This document shows positions 8,408 to 17,911 of a DNA stretch of 64,000 bases, piece by piece. Position 1 is the stretch's first letter; each line of letters starts with the position of its first letter. The stretch covers positions 1 to 64,000 of the forward strand of contig JAKLJG010000004.1 in the NCBI GenBank assembly GCA_023151255.1. Direction: 5' to 3'. The position numbers and the translations under genes were made by a program. Under the pieces are notes generated by a model. The model was not told the origin of the DNA. It ran no database searches and saw only the letters and a program-made list of their open reading frames with translations. The stretch comes from Cyclobacteriaceae bacterium (GTDB lineage Bacteria > Bacteroidota > Bacteroidia > Cytophagales > Cyclobacteriaceae).

Positions 8408-10861
8408 TCAAAGCATTGCCTTGATTCCGATCATAAGACTTCTTGGCATTCCAGGTCGTAGACCGGCAGGCCTTCGGGCAACAGCATACACCTCATTGGT
8501 AATGTTGGAGATAGACCCGTATGCTGTAAGAAATTTGTTCAATCGAATGTTCGTTGAGAGATCGACAACAAAATTTCCGTTCAGTTTTTCCGATGGTGGG
8601 ATTTCGCCTTGTCCGGGGTTGGTCCGCATCGCACTGACATATTTGGAACTTACATTTACATCAATAAAGCGATGTTGTATCCCCGCGTTCAGTGTTAATT
8701 GGTGAGTGGCCAAATAAGGAATTTGATCACCCTTAACAACATTGCCCCAATCCTCAGTATCAGGATCAAAGGAACTTCCAAATTCTCCATCAGTAAACGT
8801 ATAGGCCAATGAAACCGGGATACCTATGCCTTTCGTCCCTGTGATAAACGTATACTGTAATTCAAGTTCAGTTCCGGCCACGGTCGCTTTGCCCGCATTA
8901 AATAAATCACCGGTCCCACCACCACCGCTGGCCGCCAGGTCAGATCCAAGCAAGTTTGAATAATTATTGTAGAAGAAGACTGCCTGTGCATTCAACCTTG
9001 ACTTAACAAGGCGGGTACCCAACTCATAGTTGGTACTCTCTTCAGGTTTATCATCCTTGTCAAAACCAGGGGGCGCGAACCCTTTGTGAATACCTGCGAA
9101 AGTATTCAGGTTTTTCGTAATTGAATAATTGATGCCCATACCTGGAATCCAAACGCCAACACGATTTTCTTTCGTTGTAAGATTTGCTCCAGTCCGTTCG
9201 GGATCGGATGTTTTGTAATCGAGTTGCGTAAGTTCAATGCTCTCAAAGCGAACACCTGGCAAGGCTGAGAATTTGCGGTACGTTAAACTATATTGCAGAT
9301 ATGCGGCTGAAGCTTTGGCATCGCTAATCCGATTGCTTTCCGTCCCTGGAGTTCCGGCTGTTGTGAGTTTCATTACACCATTCTCCATTGCATAGATATC
9401 CTGCCATTGATACCTGTCTTCTTCATCCTGATGGTACCGCAGGCCCACTTCAATATCGTGATCAACTTCTGACGTTTTGAAATTGAACCCTGTAACCATC
9501 TGGATGCCCCTTGAATAGTAGCTGCGGTTATTTGCTTTTACATAAAGGGCATCGGTATTGGGGCTGGTCTGACCGGTCACAAGGTTGTACGCATCACCGT
9601 AGGTTATTGGGTCATCCAATAAGTTTGCAATAGATACCTTTGCATTGGTACCATATTTAACTGCATCGAGTTTGTACCAATTGCGGCTAAATTGATTCCG
9701 GTAAGCCGTAACGGAAACATCCATGAAACGGGTCGGTATTATATTGTATTTTAAGGAATACTGATTGTGTTTTGTTGTGATGTTGTCAACTTGAGAGGAG
9801 GAGTATCTCCGGTAAGGGTTACTGTCGAAATCCCCCTGAGTCAGTCCAAGATAGGTTTCATTTGCATTGCTGGTGGCTTGGCCTATCTTAAACGTTAGCG
9901 CTTGATACACTTTGGCGGAAGAAGGAGTGTTGATCATGAACTTGGCCAAGTAATCTTCATTGGTAAAACCTGTTGGCCCGCCATTGTCAAGTTCTTTAAA
10001 GCCCGTGGCAGTCTGTTGATACGTCTCCAACACAAAACCACCATATTCAAATGACTGTCCAATGGATGCCTGCGCAATTCTGCGACCGAAGTTTCCACCC
10101 AGTAAATTTACACGAGCAGAAAAATCGGATGGAATTTGAGTGGAAATAAAGTTGATAGCACCACCGGTAGTGTACGGACCATATTTTATTTGACTTGATC
10201 CTTTGCGAACTTCGATGCCCTGCATTCTACCCACGGTTGGAAAGTAATAAGCTGCAGGCGAGGAATAAGGTGCGGGTGCGGCAAGTACTCCATCTTCCAT
10301 CAATGTAATTTTGCTGCTACGTTCAACACCGGTGCCACGCATCCCGATGTTCGGGCGTAAACCAAAACCATCTTCTTCCTGCAGGTTTACTCCGGGCACA
10401 TTTCTCAGAATTCGGTTGACATCACTATAATTGAATTCATTGAGTACTTTCAGACTTAAATAATGTGCAGATCCTGGAATATCTGGGAGGTATTTACTTC
10501 CACCAGTGAGCGTTTCCCGCGAAACAACTATTTCCGGAAGTTCATACAAACTTTCTTTCATCGCCAGCGTAAGCTTTACAGTTTCTTCAACAGTCAAATC
10601 GATGGGTTGAGATAGAGTAATAAACCCTATCGATGACAACTTCAGGACGTACTTTCCTGGCACAAGCCCGTTGAGGCTAAAAAATCCTTTCGCATTCGAA
10701 ACATCACCGCTTCTTGTTTCATCAATAAAGACATTGACTCCTGCAAGGGGTTGGTTGTTAATATCGGTTATCGTTCCTTCGACAGATCTGTCGGATTGCG
10801 CCAGAGATTGGAGGAGGCTAACATAAAAGACTGTGAAAAGGAGTATAGATTTGATTTTCAT
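8408..10861 (-). CDS. TonB-dependent outer-membrane receptor, FecA-like
   Basis: The ATG at 10861 gives 817 residues with a signal peptide (MKIKSILLF...LLQSLAQ); a longer frame adds 25 residues with no export signal. Order: carboxypeptidase-regulatory-like beta-sandwich (about 24-105), plug domain (about 115-240), 22-strand barrel ending in GIKAML. The plug has GLRPNIGMRGTGVERSSKI, then EDGVLAAPAPYSSPAAYYFP and KYGPYTTGGAINF, which closely resemble the FecA plug. Family knowledge: uptake of ferric citrate or another Fe(III)-organic complex, powered by TonB. No FecR/FecI pair is adjacent. Two Fur-box-like palindromes upstream (10877-10934) support iron-responsive control, and a terminator follows the gene. 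Confidence 0.9.
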   Translation of the reverse strand: MKIKSILLFTVFYVSLLQSLAQSDRSVEGTITDINNQPLAGVNVFIDETRSGDVSNAKGFFSLNGLVPGKYVLKLSSIGFITLSQPIDLTVEETVKLTLAMKESLYELPEIVVSRETLTGGSKYLPDIPGSAHYLSLKVLNEFNYSDVNRILRNVPGVNLQEEDGFGLRPNIGMRGTGVERSSKITLMEDGVLAAPAPYSSPAAYYFPTVGRMQGIEVRKGSSQIKYGPYTTGGAINFISTQIPSDFSARVNLLGGNFGRRIAQASIGQSFEYGGFVLETYQQTATGFKELDNGGPTGFTNEDYLAKFMINTPSSAKVYQALTFKIGQATSNANETYLGLTQGDFDSNPYRRYSSSQVDNITTKHNQYSLKYNIIPTRFMDVSVTAYRNQFSRNWYKLDAVKYGTNAKVSIANLLDDPITYGDAYNLVTGQTSPNTDALYVKANNRSYYSRGIQMVTGFNFKTSEVDHDIEVGLRYHQDEEDRYQWQDIYAMENGVMKLTTAGTPGTESNRISDAKASAAYLQYSLTYRKFSALPGVRFESIELTQLDYKTSDPERTGANLTTKENRVGVWIPGMGINYSITKNLNTFAGIHKGFAPPGFDKDDKPEESTNYELGTRLVKSRLNAQAVFFYNNYSNLLGSDLAASGGGGTGDLFNAGKATVAGTELELQYTFITGTKGIGIPVSLAYTFTDGEFGSSFDPDTEDWGNVVKGDQIPYLATHQLTLNAGIQHRFIDVNVSSKYVSAMRTNPGQGEIPPSEKLNGNFVVDLSTNIRLNKFLTAYGSISNITNEVYAVARRPAGLRPGMPRSLMIGIKAML

Positions 10862-10876
10862 AGGGTCGTTACAATT

Positions 10877-10895
10877 ATTTAGAATGATTCTAAAT
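10877..10895. promoter_or_regulatory. Fur-family-like operator, perfect palindrome
   Basis: ATTTAGAATGATTCTAAAT is a perfect 9-1-9 inverted repeat centred on G10886. It begins 16 bases upstream of the receptor ATG. The inner 7-1-7 core TTAGAATnATTCTAA is laid out like the classical Fur box TGATAATnATTATCA. Which Fur/PerR/Zur regulator binds cannot be told from this window. Confidence 0.6.
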
Positions 10896-10915
10896 AGCCT
10901 GCAATTGTATCTATT

Positions 10916-10934
10916 ATTTAGATTAATTCCAAAC
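10916..10934. promoter_or_regulatory. Second, degenerate copy of the Fur-like operator
   Basis: ATTTAGATTAATTCCAAAC matches the perfect palindrome at 10877-10895 at 15 of 19 positions. The two centres are 39 bases apart, close to four helical turns. Being in the same promoter supports a real tandem operator rather than chance. Confidence 0.45.
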
Positions 10935-10968
10935 AAGCATTGGCGTTTAGGCTTAACAAATGCCCTAA

Positions 10969-11841
10969 TTAAAATGCCGATGCTATCAAATCAGCAATTT
11001 CAACCTTGTTGGTAGGATGACCGATTGTATTGGTTGTTACGATTGTGGCGACTCCGGCCTCTTGCAATTCCTGAAAAGAATTGCCTGCAAAAATGCCGTG
11101 TATACCAATGCATACTGGAGGTTTCATTCCGGCCCTCTTTAGATGACCGACTGTTTCAATCATGGTGTGAGCGGTAGAGATAATGTCGTCAACCAAAACC
11201 GGTGAATATTCCCGATACCTCTCTACCTGGGGAACGGCAACTTCGACTTCCCGGTCACCACGCCTTATTTTTTCTAATACAATGAAAGGTGCACCGGCAT
11301 TCTTCGCTACCACCTCAACCCACTGCTCACTTTCGCTATCAGGTCCAATCAGAACAGGCTTCTCGATATTGTTGCGAATCCAGGCCGATATGAGTCCGGC
11401 AGCATGTAATACCTTACATGGCACAGTATAAATCTCACTCATCGAATTCCTTCTATGGAGGTGAGGATCGATGGTAATTAATGTATCAGCAAAGTTGGAG
11501 ATGAAGCGGGCAAAATATGTTGAAGTAACTCCTTCACCCGTGTTGAACTGTTTGTCCTGTCGCATGTAGGCAAGATAGGGAGCTACTAAACAGGTGCAGT
11601 CTGCTCCCTGTTCTTTCGCTGCCTGGCTTAGAAAGAAAAGAGACAGAAGTTTTTCATCAGGATTATTCAACGAACAAACCATGATCACTCTTTTTTCCTT
11701 TACATCCGAGTGTATCCTAATGTAGGTTTCTCCATCCGGAAAATGGCGGATAGTTAGTTCGCCTATATCGGCTTTCAAACTGGTTGCCAGTTTCCCAGCC
11801 AAGTCTTCGTTTCCAGGAAGGGCAAAAACAATTGTGTTCAT
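10969..11841 (-). CDS. Ribose-phosphate pyrophosphokinase (PRPP synthetase)
   Basis: 290 residues, near the short end for the family (about 310 usual). It has the two phosphoribosyltransferase-like halves: the ATP/ribose-5-phosphate region RQDKQFNTGEGVTSTYFARF near 89-108, and the PRPP-binding loop LVDDIISTAHTMIE near 212-225. Family reaction: ribose 5-phosphate + ATP to PRPP + AMP. It starts 15 bases after the AMP/thymidine phosphorylase stop, in the same operon, so its product or substrate is probably linked to nucleotide phosphorolysis. Because a housekeeping prs is expected elsewhere in the genome, this is likely a specialised paralogue. Action on ribose 1,5-bisphosphate or its derivatives is speculative. 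Confidence 0.88.
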   Translation of the reverse strand: MNTIVFALPGNEDLAGKLATSLKADIGELTIRHFPDGETYIRIHSDVKEKRVIMVCSLNNPDEKLLSLFFLSQAAKEQGADCTCLVAPYLAYMRQDKQFNTGEGVTSTYFARFISNFADTLITIDPHLHRRNSMSEIYTVPCKVLHAAGLISAWIRNNIEKPVLIGPDSESEQWVEVVAKNAGAPFIVLEKIRRGDREVEVAVPQVERYREYSPVLVDDIISTAHTMIETVGHLKRAGMKPPVCIGIHGIFAGNSFQELQEAGVATIVTTNTIGHPTNKVEIADLIASAF

Positions 11842-11856
11842 CCTTTTTATTTTTAG

Positions 11857-13365
11857 TTACACAATTTGAAGGATAGTCTCAGGGCTTGATTTTAAATACT
11901 CTTTGGCATACTCAAGTTCGCCTTTTGATTGCGCGAAGAGAATCAACAGCACATCGCCTTTGCTAATCTTTTTATAGAGAGGAGACATAAATAAAATCCC
12001 GGCTCCAGGGGCATGAGGTGCTCCACACAGTTTGGCCAACTTAGCAAGTTTACGGTTATCAATATTGGCAACCACTCCATCCTTGTTACTGATTACTTCA
12101 TACCGGAATTGACCAACTGTTGGTTCGGTAAACCGCCCTTGGGCCTGGCAAATTGCCTGAAATTTTTTCCAGGCTTCTCCTTTTTCAAGAATTGAAAAGG
12201 CCATTTGATAACCACCATTAGAGGAAGTTTTCCCTGTCATTTCCAATAATCGGCCTGCGAGTTTAAGTGAGCGATCGCGCAGATCGATAGGGGCTTCTTT
12301 GTTTCCTTTTAGCACTGCGATTATATCCAATGCTTCAAGAGCCGGACCGATGCCACGTCCTACTGGTTGTTGTCCATCTGTAAAAACAACATCCAGGGTC
12401 ATGTTTATTGCAGCTGCCACACTCATCATCAAATCCTTAACGTGAACAGCTTCTTCCATCGTTCGCACTTTCGCTGACTTACCAACAGGTATATCAATAA
12501 CAACATGTGTTGAACCTGCAGCAGCTTTTTTCGAAAGCACCGAAGCAATCAATTGAGCGGGGCTATCAAGATCCAGGGATCGTTCAATTGAAATCAGGAT
12601 ATCATCTGCCGGGCTAAGTTTAACAGCCCCTCCCCAAGCCATACAACCTCCTTCCTGTTCTACAACCTTGCGTATAGCGATCAAGTCAAGGTTCGCGTTC
12701 GTGAATGTCTCCACAGTGTCGGCTGTTCCTGCAGGAGATGTAATAGCCCGCGAAGATGTTTTAGGTATGGTAAGACCTGCTGCAGCAATTATGCTCACAA
12801 CAATTGGCGTTGTGCGATTTCCTGGAAGGCCCCCTACGCAATGTTTGTCTACTACAATTCCGGGCCAGGACAGTTTCTGACCGGAATGGATCATTGCTTT
12901 TGTCAGGTAAATTATTTCTTCAGTCTTAAGACGGTCATTGGAGCAAGCTGCGATGAAGGTTGCCAACTCAATGTTGGAGTATTTACCGTCCGTAATGTCA
13001 CGGATAATATCCTGGTAAGCTTCCGGCTCAAGAGATTGACCATACAATTTGGCCCTGACGCTACGCAAGGATTCTACAGGCGGAAGATGGCTGACCCCAA
13101 TGAAGTCGCCTTCTTTCACATTCAACCTTTCCATTGCTTCCATCGACAACGCAGCTTCTCCGTGTTCCAGCAGGTTGCTATTATGAATTACATTTAATGT
13201 GGCAATGATTTGCTTTCCGCCACAACTTACAATTACCCTTGTAAGCGCAGTGAAACCCTCCGCAACACAGACATGACAATCATGACGCATGTAAATAGTA
13301 TTCTCACGATACGTATCGATGCCAATTGATTTTACTTTTAAGTTATTAGAATGATTAGGTTCCAT
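11857..13365 (-). CDS. Archaeal-type AMP phosphorylase / thymidine phosphorylase family
   Basis: 502 residues, matching archaeal AMP phosphorylase (about 503) rather than E. coli DeoA (about 440). The N-terminal 80-90 residues are the extra domain seen in that subfamily. The catalytic core has DKHCVGGLPGNRTT near 172-185, SSRAITSPAGTADTVE near 206-221, and a phosphate-binding glycine-rich loop. In archaea the enzyme splits nucleoside monophosphates with phosphate to a base plus ribose 1,5-bisphosphate; bacterial members are usually annotated simply as thymidine phosphorylase. It overlaps the SRPBCC gene by 11 bases and precedes the PRPP synthetase. No R15P isomerase or RuBisCO is in the window, so the fate of the sugar phosphate is open. 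Confidence 0.88.
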   Translation of the reverse strand: MEPNHSNNLKVKSIGIDTYRENTIYMRHDCHVCVAEGFTALTRVIVSCGGKQIIATLNVIHNSNLLEHGEAALSMEAMERLNVKEGDFIGVSHLPPVESLRSVRAKLYGQSLEPEAYQDIIRDITDGKYSNIELATFIAACSNDRLKTEEIIYLTKAMIHSGQKLSWPGIVVDKHCVGGLPGNRTTPIVVSIIAAAGLTIPKTSSRAITSPAGTADTVETFTNANLDLIAIRKVVEQEGGCMAWGGAVKLSPADDILISIERSLDLDSPAQLIASVLSKKAAAGSTHVVIDIPVGKSAKVRTMEEAVHVKDLMMSVAAAINMTLDVVFTDGQQPVGRGIGPALEALDIIAVLKGNKEAPIDLRDRSLKLAGRLLEMTGKTSSNGGYQMAFSILEKGEAWKKFQAICQAQGRFTEPTVGQFRYEVISNKDGVVANIDNRKLAKLAKLCGAPHAPGAGILFMSPLYKKISKGDVLLILFAQSKGELEYAKEYLKSSPETILQIV

Positions 13366-13855
13366 GTTCCTTTACATTTTTCATTAGTATCCTTTTGCCA
13401 TCTTCCAGCATGTGCTTTAAGCACCATCTGCAATACCAGTCGGCAAATAAGAATGAAAGGATTTTGTGAAATACACCTTCGGGTTTCTTGTAGCTGATGG
13501 AGAGTTTTGCACTTGTCCCATTCGGAATTTTTGTAAGCAATAAATGCATCTGATACCAGGAATAGATGATCAGCTTAGGATCTCCAATTGTTTCCCAGAT
13601 CTTCTCTTCTCCAGGCACCCACTTGGTAACTTCAACGGTGAAGTCCATTTTAATTCCCATCATTTTACCTGTCCAACGATATTTAGTTCGAAGGCCGGTG
13701 TGGTTTTCGGTAAGGAACTGCAAGTTGAGTTTGCTCCCCATCATCATCACCGAGGATTCTGTCATGTGCATGCCGGTAACTCCGAGATTATCAAGGCAAT
13801 TAAAAACCTCTTCCGGTTGAAATGAATAGGTAGCTATGCGAGTTAATGTTTGCAT
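13355..13855 (-). CDS. SRPBCC (START/Bet v 1-like) family protein
   Basis: 166 residues, no signal peptide. The pattern of an N-terminal strand, two short helices (FQPEEVFNCLDNLGVTGMHM), a run of antiparallel strands with TEVTKWVPGEEKIWETIG-like content, and a long C-terminal helix (CLKHMLEDGKRILMKNVKEH) fits the SRPBCC hydrophobic-pocket fold. A ligand cannot be predicted. It overlaps the phosphorylase start by 11 bases and follows the metallo-beta-lactamase gene after 31 bases, so it belongs to this operon. Confidence 0.65.
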   Translation of the reverse strand: MQTLTRIATYSFQPEEVFNCLDNLGVTGMHMTESSVMMMGSKLNLQFLTENHTGLRTKYRWTGKMMGIKMDFTVEVTKWVPGEEKIWETIGDPKLIIYSWYQMHLLLTKIPNGTSAKLSISYKKPEGVFHKILSFLFADWYCRWCLKHMLEDGKRILMKNVKEHGT

Positions 13856-13886
13856 AGGGCCTTCTAAAAAATATTATTTCTCCGTT

Positions 13887-15251
13887 TCATAAATCAATAA
13901 CCTGATTCAAATGAGGTATGGCAGTCTCCCAGTTATACACCTGACGAATCTTTTCCTGCAATGCCCGAGCTGAGGCAGGCTCTCCGTGAGTGATAAAAAT
14001 ATATTTCGGAGGCTTTGAAAGGCTACTCATCCAATGGATAAGTTCTTCCTGATCGGCATGAGCCGACAAGCCTTCTACATTTATGATGGATGCTCTTACC
14101 TTGAAAAACTTTCCTCTTAGTTTTATTTCATTTGCACCATCCAACAGTTGGCGACCTCGTGTTCCTTCGGCCTGATAGCCAACCAGAAGAATTGTTGCCG
14201 CTTTGTCATTCAAATAACGCTCAAAATAAGTAAGGATTCGTCCACCGGTTGCCATTCCACTTCCAGCAATAATGATTTTCGGATGACGATCCGCGACCAG
14301 TTTCATTGTTTCTTCCATTGTTTTTACACGGATAATGTCACGGCACATTTCCGTGCACTCTTCTTTCGACAACCTGTGCCATTCCGAATGGCAGTGAAAA
14401 ATTTCCAAAACGTTTCGCCCCATTGGACTGTCCATATAAACAGGAACTTCAGGAATAGCCTTACTTTTTTTCAGTTTCCATAACAGGAACATCAGCAATT
14501 GTGTACGCTCAACGGCAAAGCTCGGGACCAGTATCGTTCCGTCTTTGGAAGAAGACTCAACAATTGCCTTAGCAAGTTGCACTTCCGCGTCCGGAGGATG
14601 TGCCCGATTTCCATAGGTTGATTCCATGACAAGGACATCGGTTTCCCGGGGTAATTCAGGTGGATAAAGTAAAGGATCTTTCATTCTTCCAATGTCACCG
14701 GAAAATGTGATTAGTTTTCCATTAACTTTTAATTCAATGTACGTTGCTCCAAGGATATGACCATTGTAACAAAACCTAACCTGAATATTATCCGCCACTG
14801 TTATCCATTCTTTAATGGGTTGTGATACGAAAAGTGGAATTGTTTTTTGCACATCGTTAAGGTCATAAAGCGGAAGGGCTTCCTTATGTTTACTATAACC
14901 AAAACGATTGGCATGTTCTGCCTCTTCTTCCTGTATCTTTGCGCTGTCTTCTAAAATTACTTTGGCAATTTCAGACGTAGGTGACGTACACCAAATCGGG
15001 CCATTGAATCCTTCCTTTACCAATCTTGGTAGGTGCCCCACATGATCGAGATGGCCGTGGGTAATCAATACCAGATCAATTGACAATGGATCAACCGGAA
15101 ACTTCTCCCAATTCAAAACACGCAATTGCTTGAGTCCCTGAAATAGGCCACAATCAATCAGTATGGTTGTGTTGTTTGCCTGAAGTAAATATTTTGATCC
15201 GGTTACCGTTCCGGCAGCACCTAAAAAAGTCAACTTTATACCGGTATTCAT
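13887..15251 (-). CDS. Metallo-beta-lactamase/beta-CASP RNA-processing-type exonuclease
   Basis: 454 residues. The dizinc motif THGHLDHVGH lies at 64-73 (H65, H67, D69, H70). A beta-CASP insertion follows, with SFAVERTQLLMFLL, GSGMATGGRI, and the C-terminal RMMBL-type LSAHADQEEL with ITHGEP. This layout is that of CPSF73-like/RNase J-like nucleases acting on RNA; bacterial members of this exact type are largely uncharacterised. It overlaps the downstream end of the P-type ATPase gene by 4 bases. Its conserved company with AMP phosphorylase and PRPP synthetase hints at RNA turnover feeding nucleotide salvage, which is inference. Confidence 0.88.
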   Translation of the reverse strand: MNTGIKLTFLGAAGTVTGSKYLLQANNTTILIDCGLFQGLKQLRVLNWEKFPVDPLSIDLVLITHGHLDHVGHLPRLVKEGFNGPIWCTSPTSEIAKVILEDSAKIQEEEAEHANRFGYSKHKEALPLYDLNDVQKTIPLFVSQPIKEWITVADNIQVRFCYNGHILGATYIELKVNGKLITFSGDIGRMKDPLLYPPELPRETDVLVMESTYGNRAHPPDAEVQLAKAIVESSSKDGTILVPSFAVERTQLLMFLLWKLKKSKAIPEVPVYMDSPMGRNVLEIFHCHSEWHRLSKEECTEMCRDIIRVKTMEETMKLVADRHPKIIIAGSGMATGGRILTYFERYLNDKAATILLVGYQAEGTRGRQLLDGANEIKLRGKFFKVRASIINVEGLSAHADQEELIHWMSSLSKPPKYIFITHGEPASARALQEKIRQVYNWETAIPHLNQVIDL

Positions 15252-17911
15252 TGTCGGATCAGGTTGAGGCTTTTTACAATCTGGATAACGATCAACGACA
15301 GCAGACTCATGCTCACTGAGATCATCCAGTCTTCATTCGACAGCGGAAAAATGTCCAATGCCTTTCTTACTATTTCTACCTGGTACGAAATGAAAAGTAA
15401 TGCAAGACAGGCAACAACTGCATACCAGACATACCGGTTCTTCATGACTTCACTGGTAAAGAATCTGGATCCAGCGGCATTCATGTTGAAAACATGCAGG
15501 ATTTGTGAGAAGATCAGTGTAAAGAACAAGATGTTATTGCAAAGCTCTGGGTTCCAGGTTTCAGTCTTGTGAACCGTATAATGGCTTATGAATACAGCGC
15601 CTAAGGTTGTTAAGGTGATGATAACGGAGTAGACAATAATCGCTGCCCATCGTTTGGTATCGATAATGGGTTCATCCGTATTGCGGGGAGGCTGTTTCAT
15701 AATAGAAGTGCCACCGGCCGTTACACCAAGTGCAAGCGCAGGGAGAACATCGGTGATGATGTTGATGTAGAGTATCTGTAATGGGAAGAGTTGAAAATGG
15801 AGATTCAACACAGAGGCAATGGCAATAACAAAAAGTTCGCTGAGGTTACAGGACAAAAGAAAAATGACAAACTTCCTGATGTTATCGAAGATGATGCGAC
15901 CCTGACGGATGGCCAGTACAATGGAAGAGAATGAGTCGTCTTTCAAAACCATGTCGGCCACTTCTTGGGCAACTTGAGTACCACGTAAGCCCATCGCAAT
16001 TCCTATATCCGATTTTTTAAGGGCAGGTGCATCATTCACTCCGTCACCGGTCATTCCTACAATGTGTTTTCTGTCCTGCAACACATTGACCAGATCAAGT
16101 TTTTGTTTGGGGCTTACACGTGCGAAGACTGTGGTTCCCACCCAGTCGTCTTTCTCATTCTCTGTAAGATGATCATAGTCCTTCATATCCTTACCGATCA
16201 TGACGGACCGATCCCCCTGCTCCAAAATCCCCAGTTGTTGTCCGATATTTTCAGCGGTGGCCGGATGGTCACCGGTTATCATAATCACCTTAATGCCTGC
16301 CGACTTACATTCCTTCACGGCACCGAAAACATCGGCCCGGGGTGGGTCGATCATGCCAATCAATCCGGCAAATACCAAACCGGACGCCAGGGAATCTTCT
16401 CCACTGCCGGCCATCCGCGTTGCGGCAGCAATCACACGGTAACCAGATGCTGAAAGTTTTTCAGCTTCCAATAACAGGTTTTTTTTCAGGGCTCCATGGA
16501 GCTCAAATTCTTCCGTGCCATTGATAACGTATGTGCACTTATCTAGCAATTCTTCTGCGGCACCCTTTGCATAAATCAATGATTTACCTTCGGTTGTTTG
16601 ATGCCGGGTAGCCATGACTTTGGTTTCCGAGGAAAATGGTTCTTCCTGTACTACCGGGTTTTCCTTTCGCATCGCTTCTATGGAAGTTCCCTGAGCGATG
16701 GCAAATTTCAGGAGCCCCACTTCAAGCGGATCACCGGTTTCACTTCCATTTACACCAAGGGCGGCTGTGTTGCATAGCACAGAACATGCTAAAACCCGTT
16801 GGAATGCCGGGTCATCAGAATTGACAATTTTTCCATTGCTTACATCGTACTTGCCGGAAGGCGTTACGATAACATGTACCTCAATTTTGTTTTGGGTTAG
16901 GGTTCCTGTTTTATCGGTGCAAATCACGTTGGTACCACCAAGGGTCTCTACAGCCGATAATTTCTTCACGATCACATTGTGCCGGGCCATTTTCATCATT
17001 CCCTGGGCAAGCGCTAGTGTGGCAACAATGGGCAACCCCTCAGGTACAGCTGCCACTGCCAGTGCGATAGCTGTTTCGAGCATTTCAAGAATATGCTGGC
17101 CATTCAGAATACCTGCAAAGAAAATGATGACCACCAGCGCTACTGTAACTTTGATCAGTTTCTTGCTGAACTGCTCCAGTTTCCTTTCCAGCGGTGTAGC
17201 TGCCTGTTCAGCCGATTGTACGAGACTGGCAATCCTGCCGAGTTCAGTTTGCATACCCGTACCAGTAATGACTCCATAAGCGTTTCCCTTCGTAACAAAT
17301 GTGCCTTTGTAAAGCATGTTGATTCGTTCGGCCAGTGTGGTATCTTCCTTGAGTTGAGATACTTTTTTTTCCACAGGGATCGACTCACCCGTAAGGGCTG
17401 CTTCATCAACCTGTAACTGTGAAGAACGAAATATCCGCCCGTCTGCGGGGACCATATCACCAGCTTCAAGAAATATCAGATCACCTGGCACAAGTTCCTC
17501 TGCATTGACCTCTTTCAACTCTCCATCGCGAATAACCTTGGCGGGAAGAACAGACAATTTTTTCAATGCTTCCATCGACCGCTCCGCCTGGTATTCCATG
17601 TAGAATCCGATAATGGAATTAATGAAGATAACAACAAGAATGGCAGCACCATCGAGCCACTCCTGAAAGAAAAATGAAAGACCCGCTGCGAGGATGAGCA
17701 GATAGACGATGGGACTATTGAACTGCCGCATAAAAACTACCAACAGGCTTTTCTTTTTCTCATGCGTAATAGAATTGTTTCCAAATTGTTTCAATCTCTG
17801 CGTGGATACTTCCCCGCTAAGGCCGCGGGTGCCATCAGTTTCGAGTGATTGCAGCACGTCTTCCAGAGGACTGCTATGAACTACTTGTTTAAAGATGTCA
17901 GTGTTGATCAT
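15248..17911 (-). CDS. Cation-transporting P-type ATPase, Ca2+-type (P2A)
   Basis: 887 residues, full length for the PMR1/SERCA-like class. TGES actuator loop at 174-177, PEGLP in M4 at 290-294, phosphorylation motif CTDKTGTLTQNK with D333, and hinge MTGDGVNDAPALKKSDIG near 635. Four N-terminal and six C-terminal membrane segments are visible. PEGLP and the lack of a CPC motif argue for Ca2+ or a related hard cation rather than Cu/Zn/Cd. It exports or sequesters the cation with ATP hydrolysis in the inner membrane. It overlaps the ATP-cone nuclease gene by 14 bases and the MBL gene by 4. Confidence 0.92.
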   Translation of the reverse strand: MINTDIFKQVVHSSPLEDVLQSLETDGTRGLSGEVSTQRLKQFGNNSITHEKKKSLLVVFMRQFNSPIVYLLILAAGLSFFFQEWLDGAAILVVIFINSIIGFYMEYQAERSMEALKKLSVLPAKVIRDGELKEVNAEELVPGDLIFLEAGDMVPADGRIFRSSQLQVDEAALTGESIPVEKKVSQLKEDTTLAERINMLYKGTFVTKGNAYGVITGTGMQTELGRIASLVQSAEQAATPLERKLEQFSKKLIKVTVALVVIIFFAGILNGQHILEMLETAIALAVAAVPEGLPIVATLALAQGMMKMARHNVIVKKLSAVETLGGTNVICTDKTGTLTQNKIEVHVIVTPSGKYDVSNGKIVNSDDPAFQRVLACSVLCNTAALGVNGSETGDPLEVGLLKFAIAQGTSIEAMRKENPVVQEEPFSSETKVMATRHQTTEGKSLIYAKGAAEELLDKCTYVINGTEEFELHGALKKNLLLEAEKLSASGYRVIAAATRMAGSGEDSLASGLVFAGLIGMIDPPRADVFGAVKECKSAGIKVIMITGDHPATAENIGQQLGILEQGDRSVMIGKDMKDYDHLTENEKDDWVGTTVFARVSPKQKLDLVNVLQDRKHIVGMTGDGVNDAPALKKSDIGIAMGLRGTQVAQEVADMVLKDDSFSSIVLAIRQGRIIFDNIRKFVIFLLSCNLSELFVIAIASVLNLHFQLFPLQILYINIITDVLPALALGVTAGGTSIMKQPPRNTDEPIIDTKRWAAIIVYSVIITLTTLGAVFISHYTVHKTETWNPELCNNILFFTLIFSQILHVFNMNAAGSRFFTSEVMKNRYVWYAVVACLALLFISYQVEIVRKALDIFPLSNEDWMISVSMSLLSLIVIQIVKSLNLIRQ

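Noticed and set aside
15264-17469. Many frames of 60-190 residues antisense or out of frame in the P-type ATPase gene
   Set aside because: They are shadows of the strongly conserved ATPase gene; several are rich in Pro/Ser/Thr and lack motifs.
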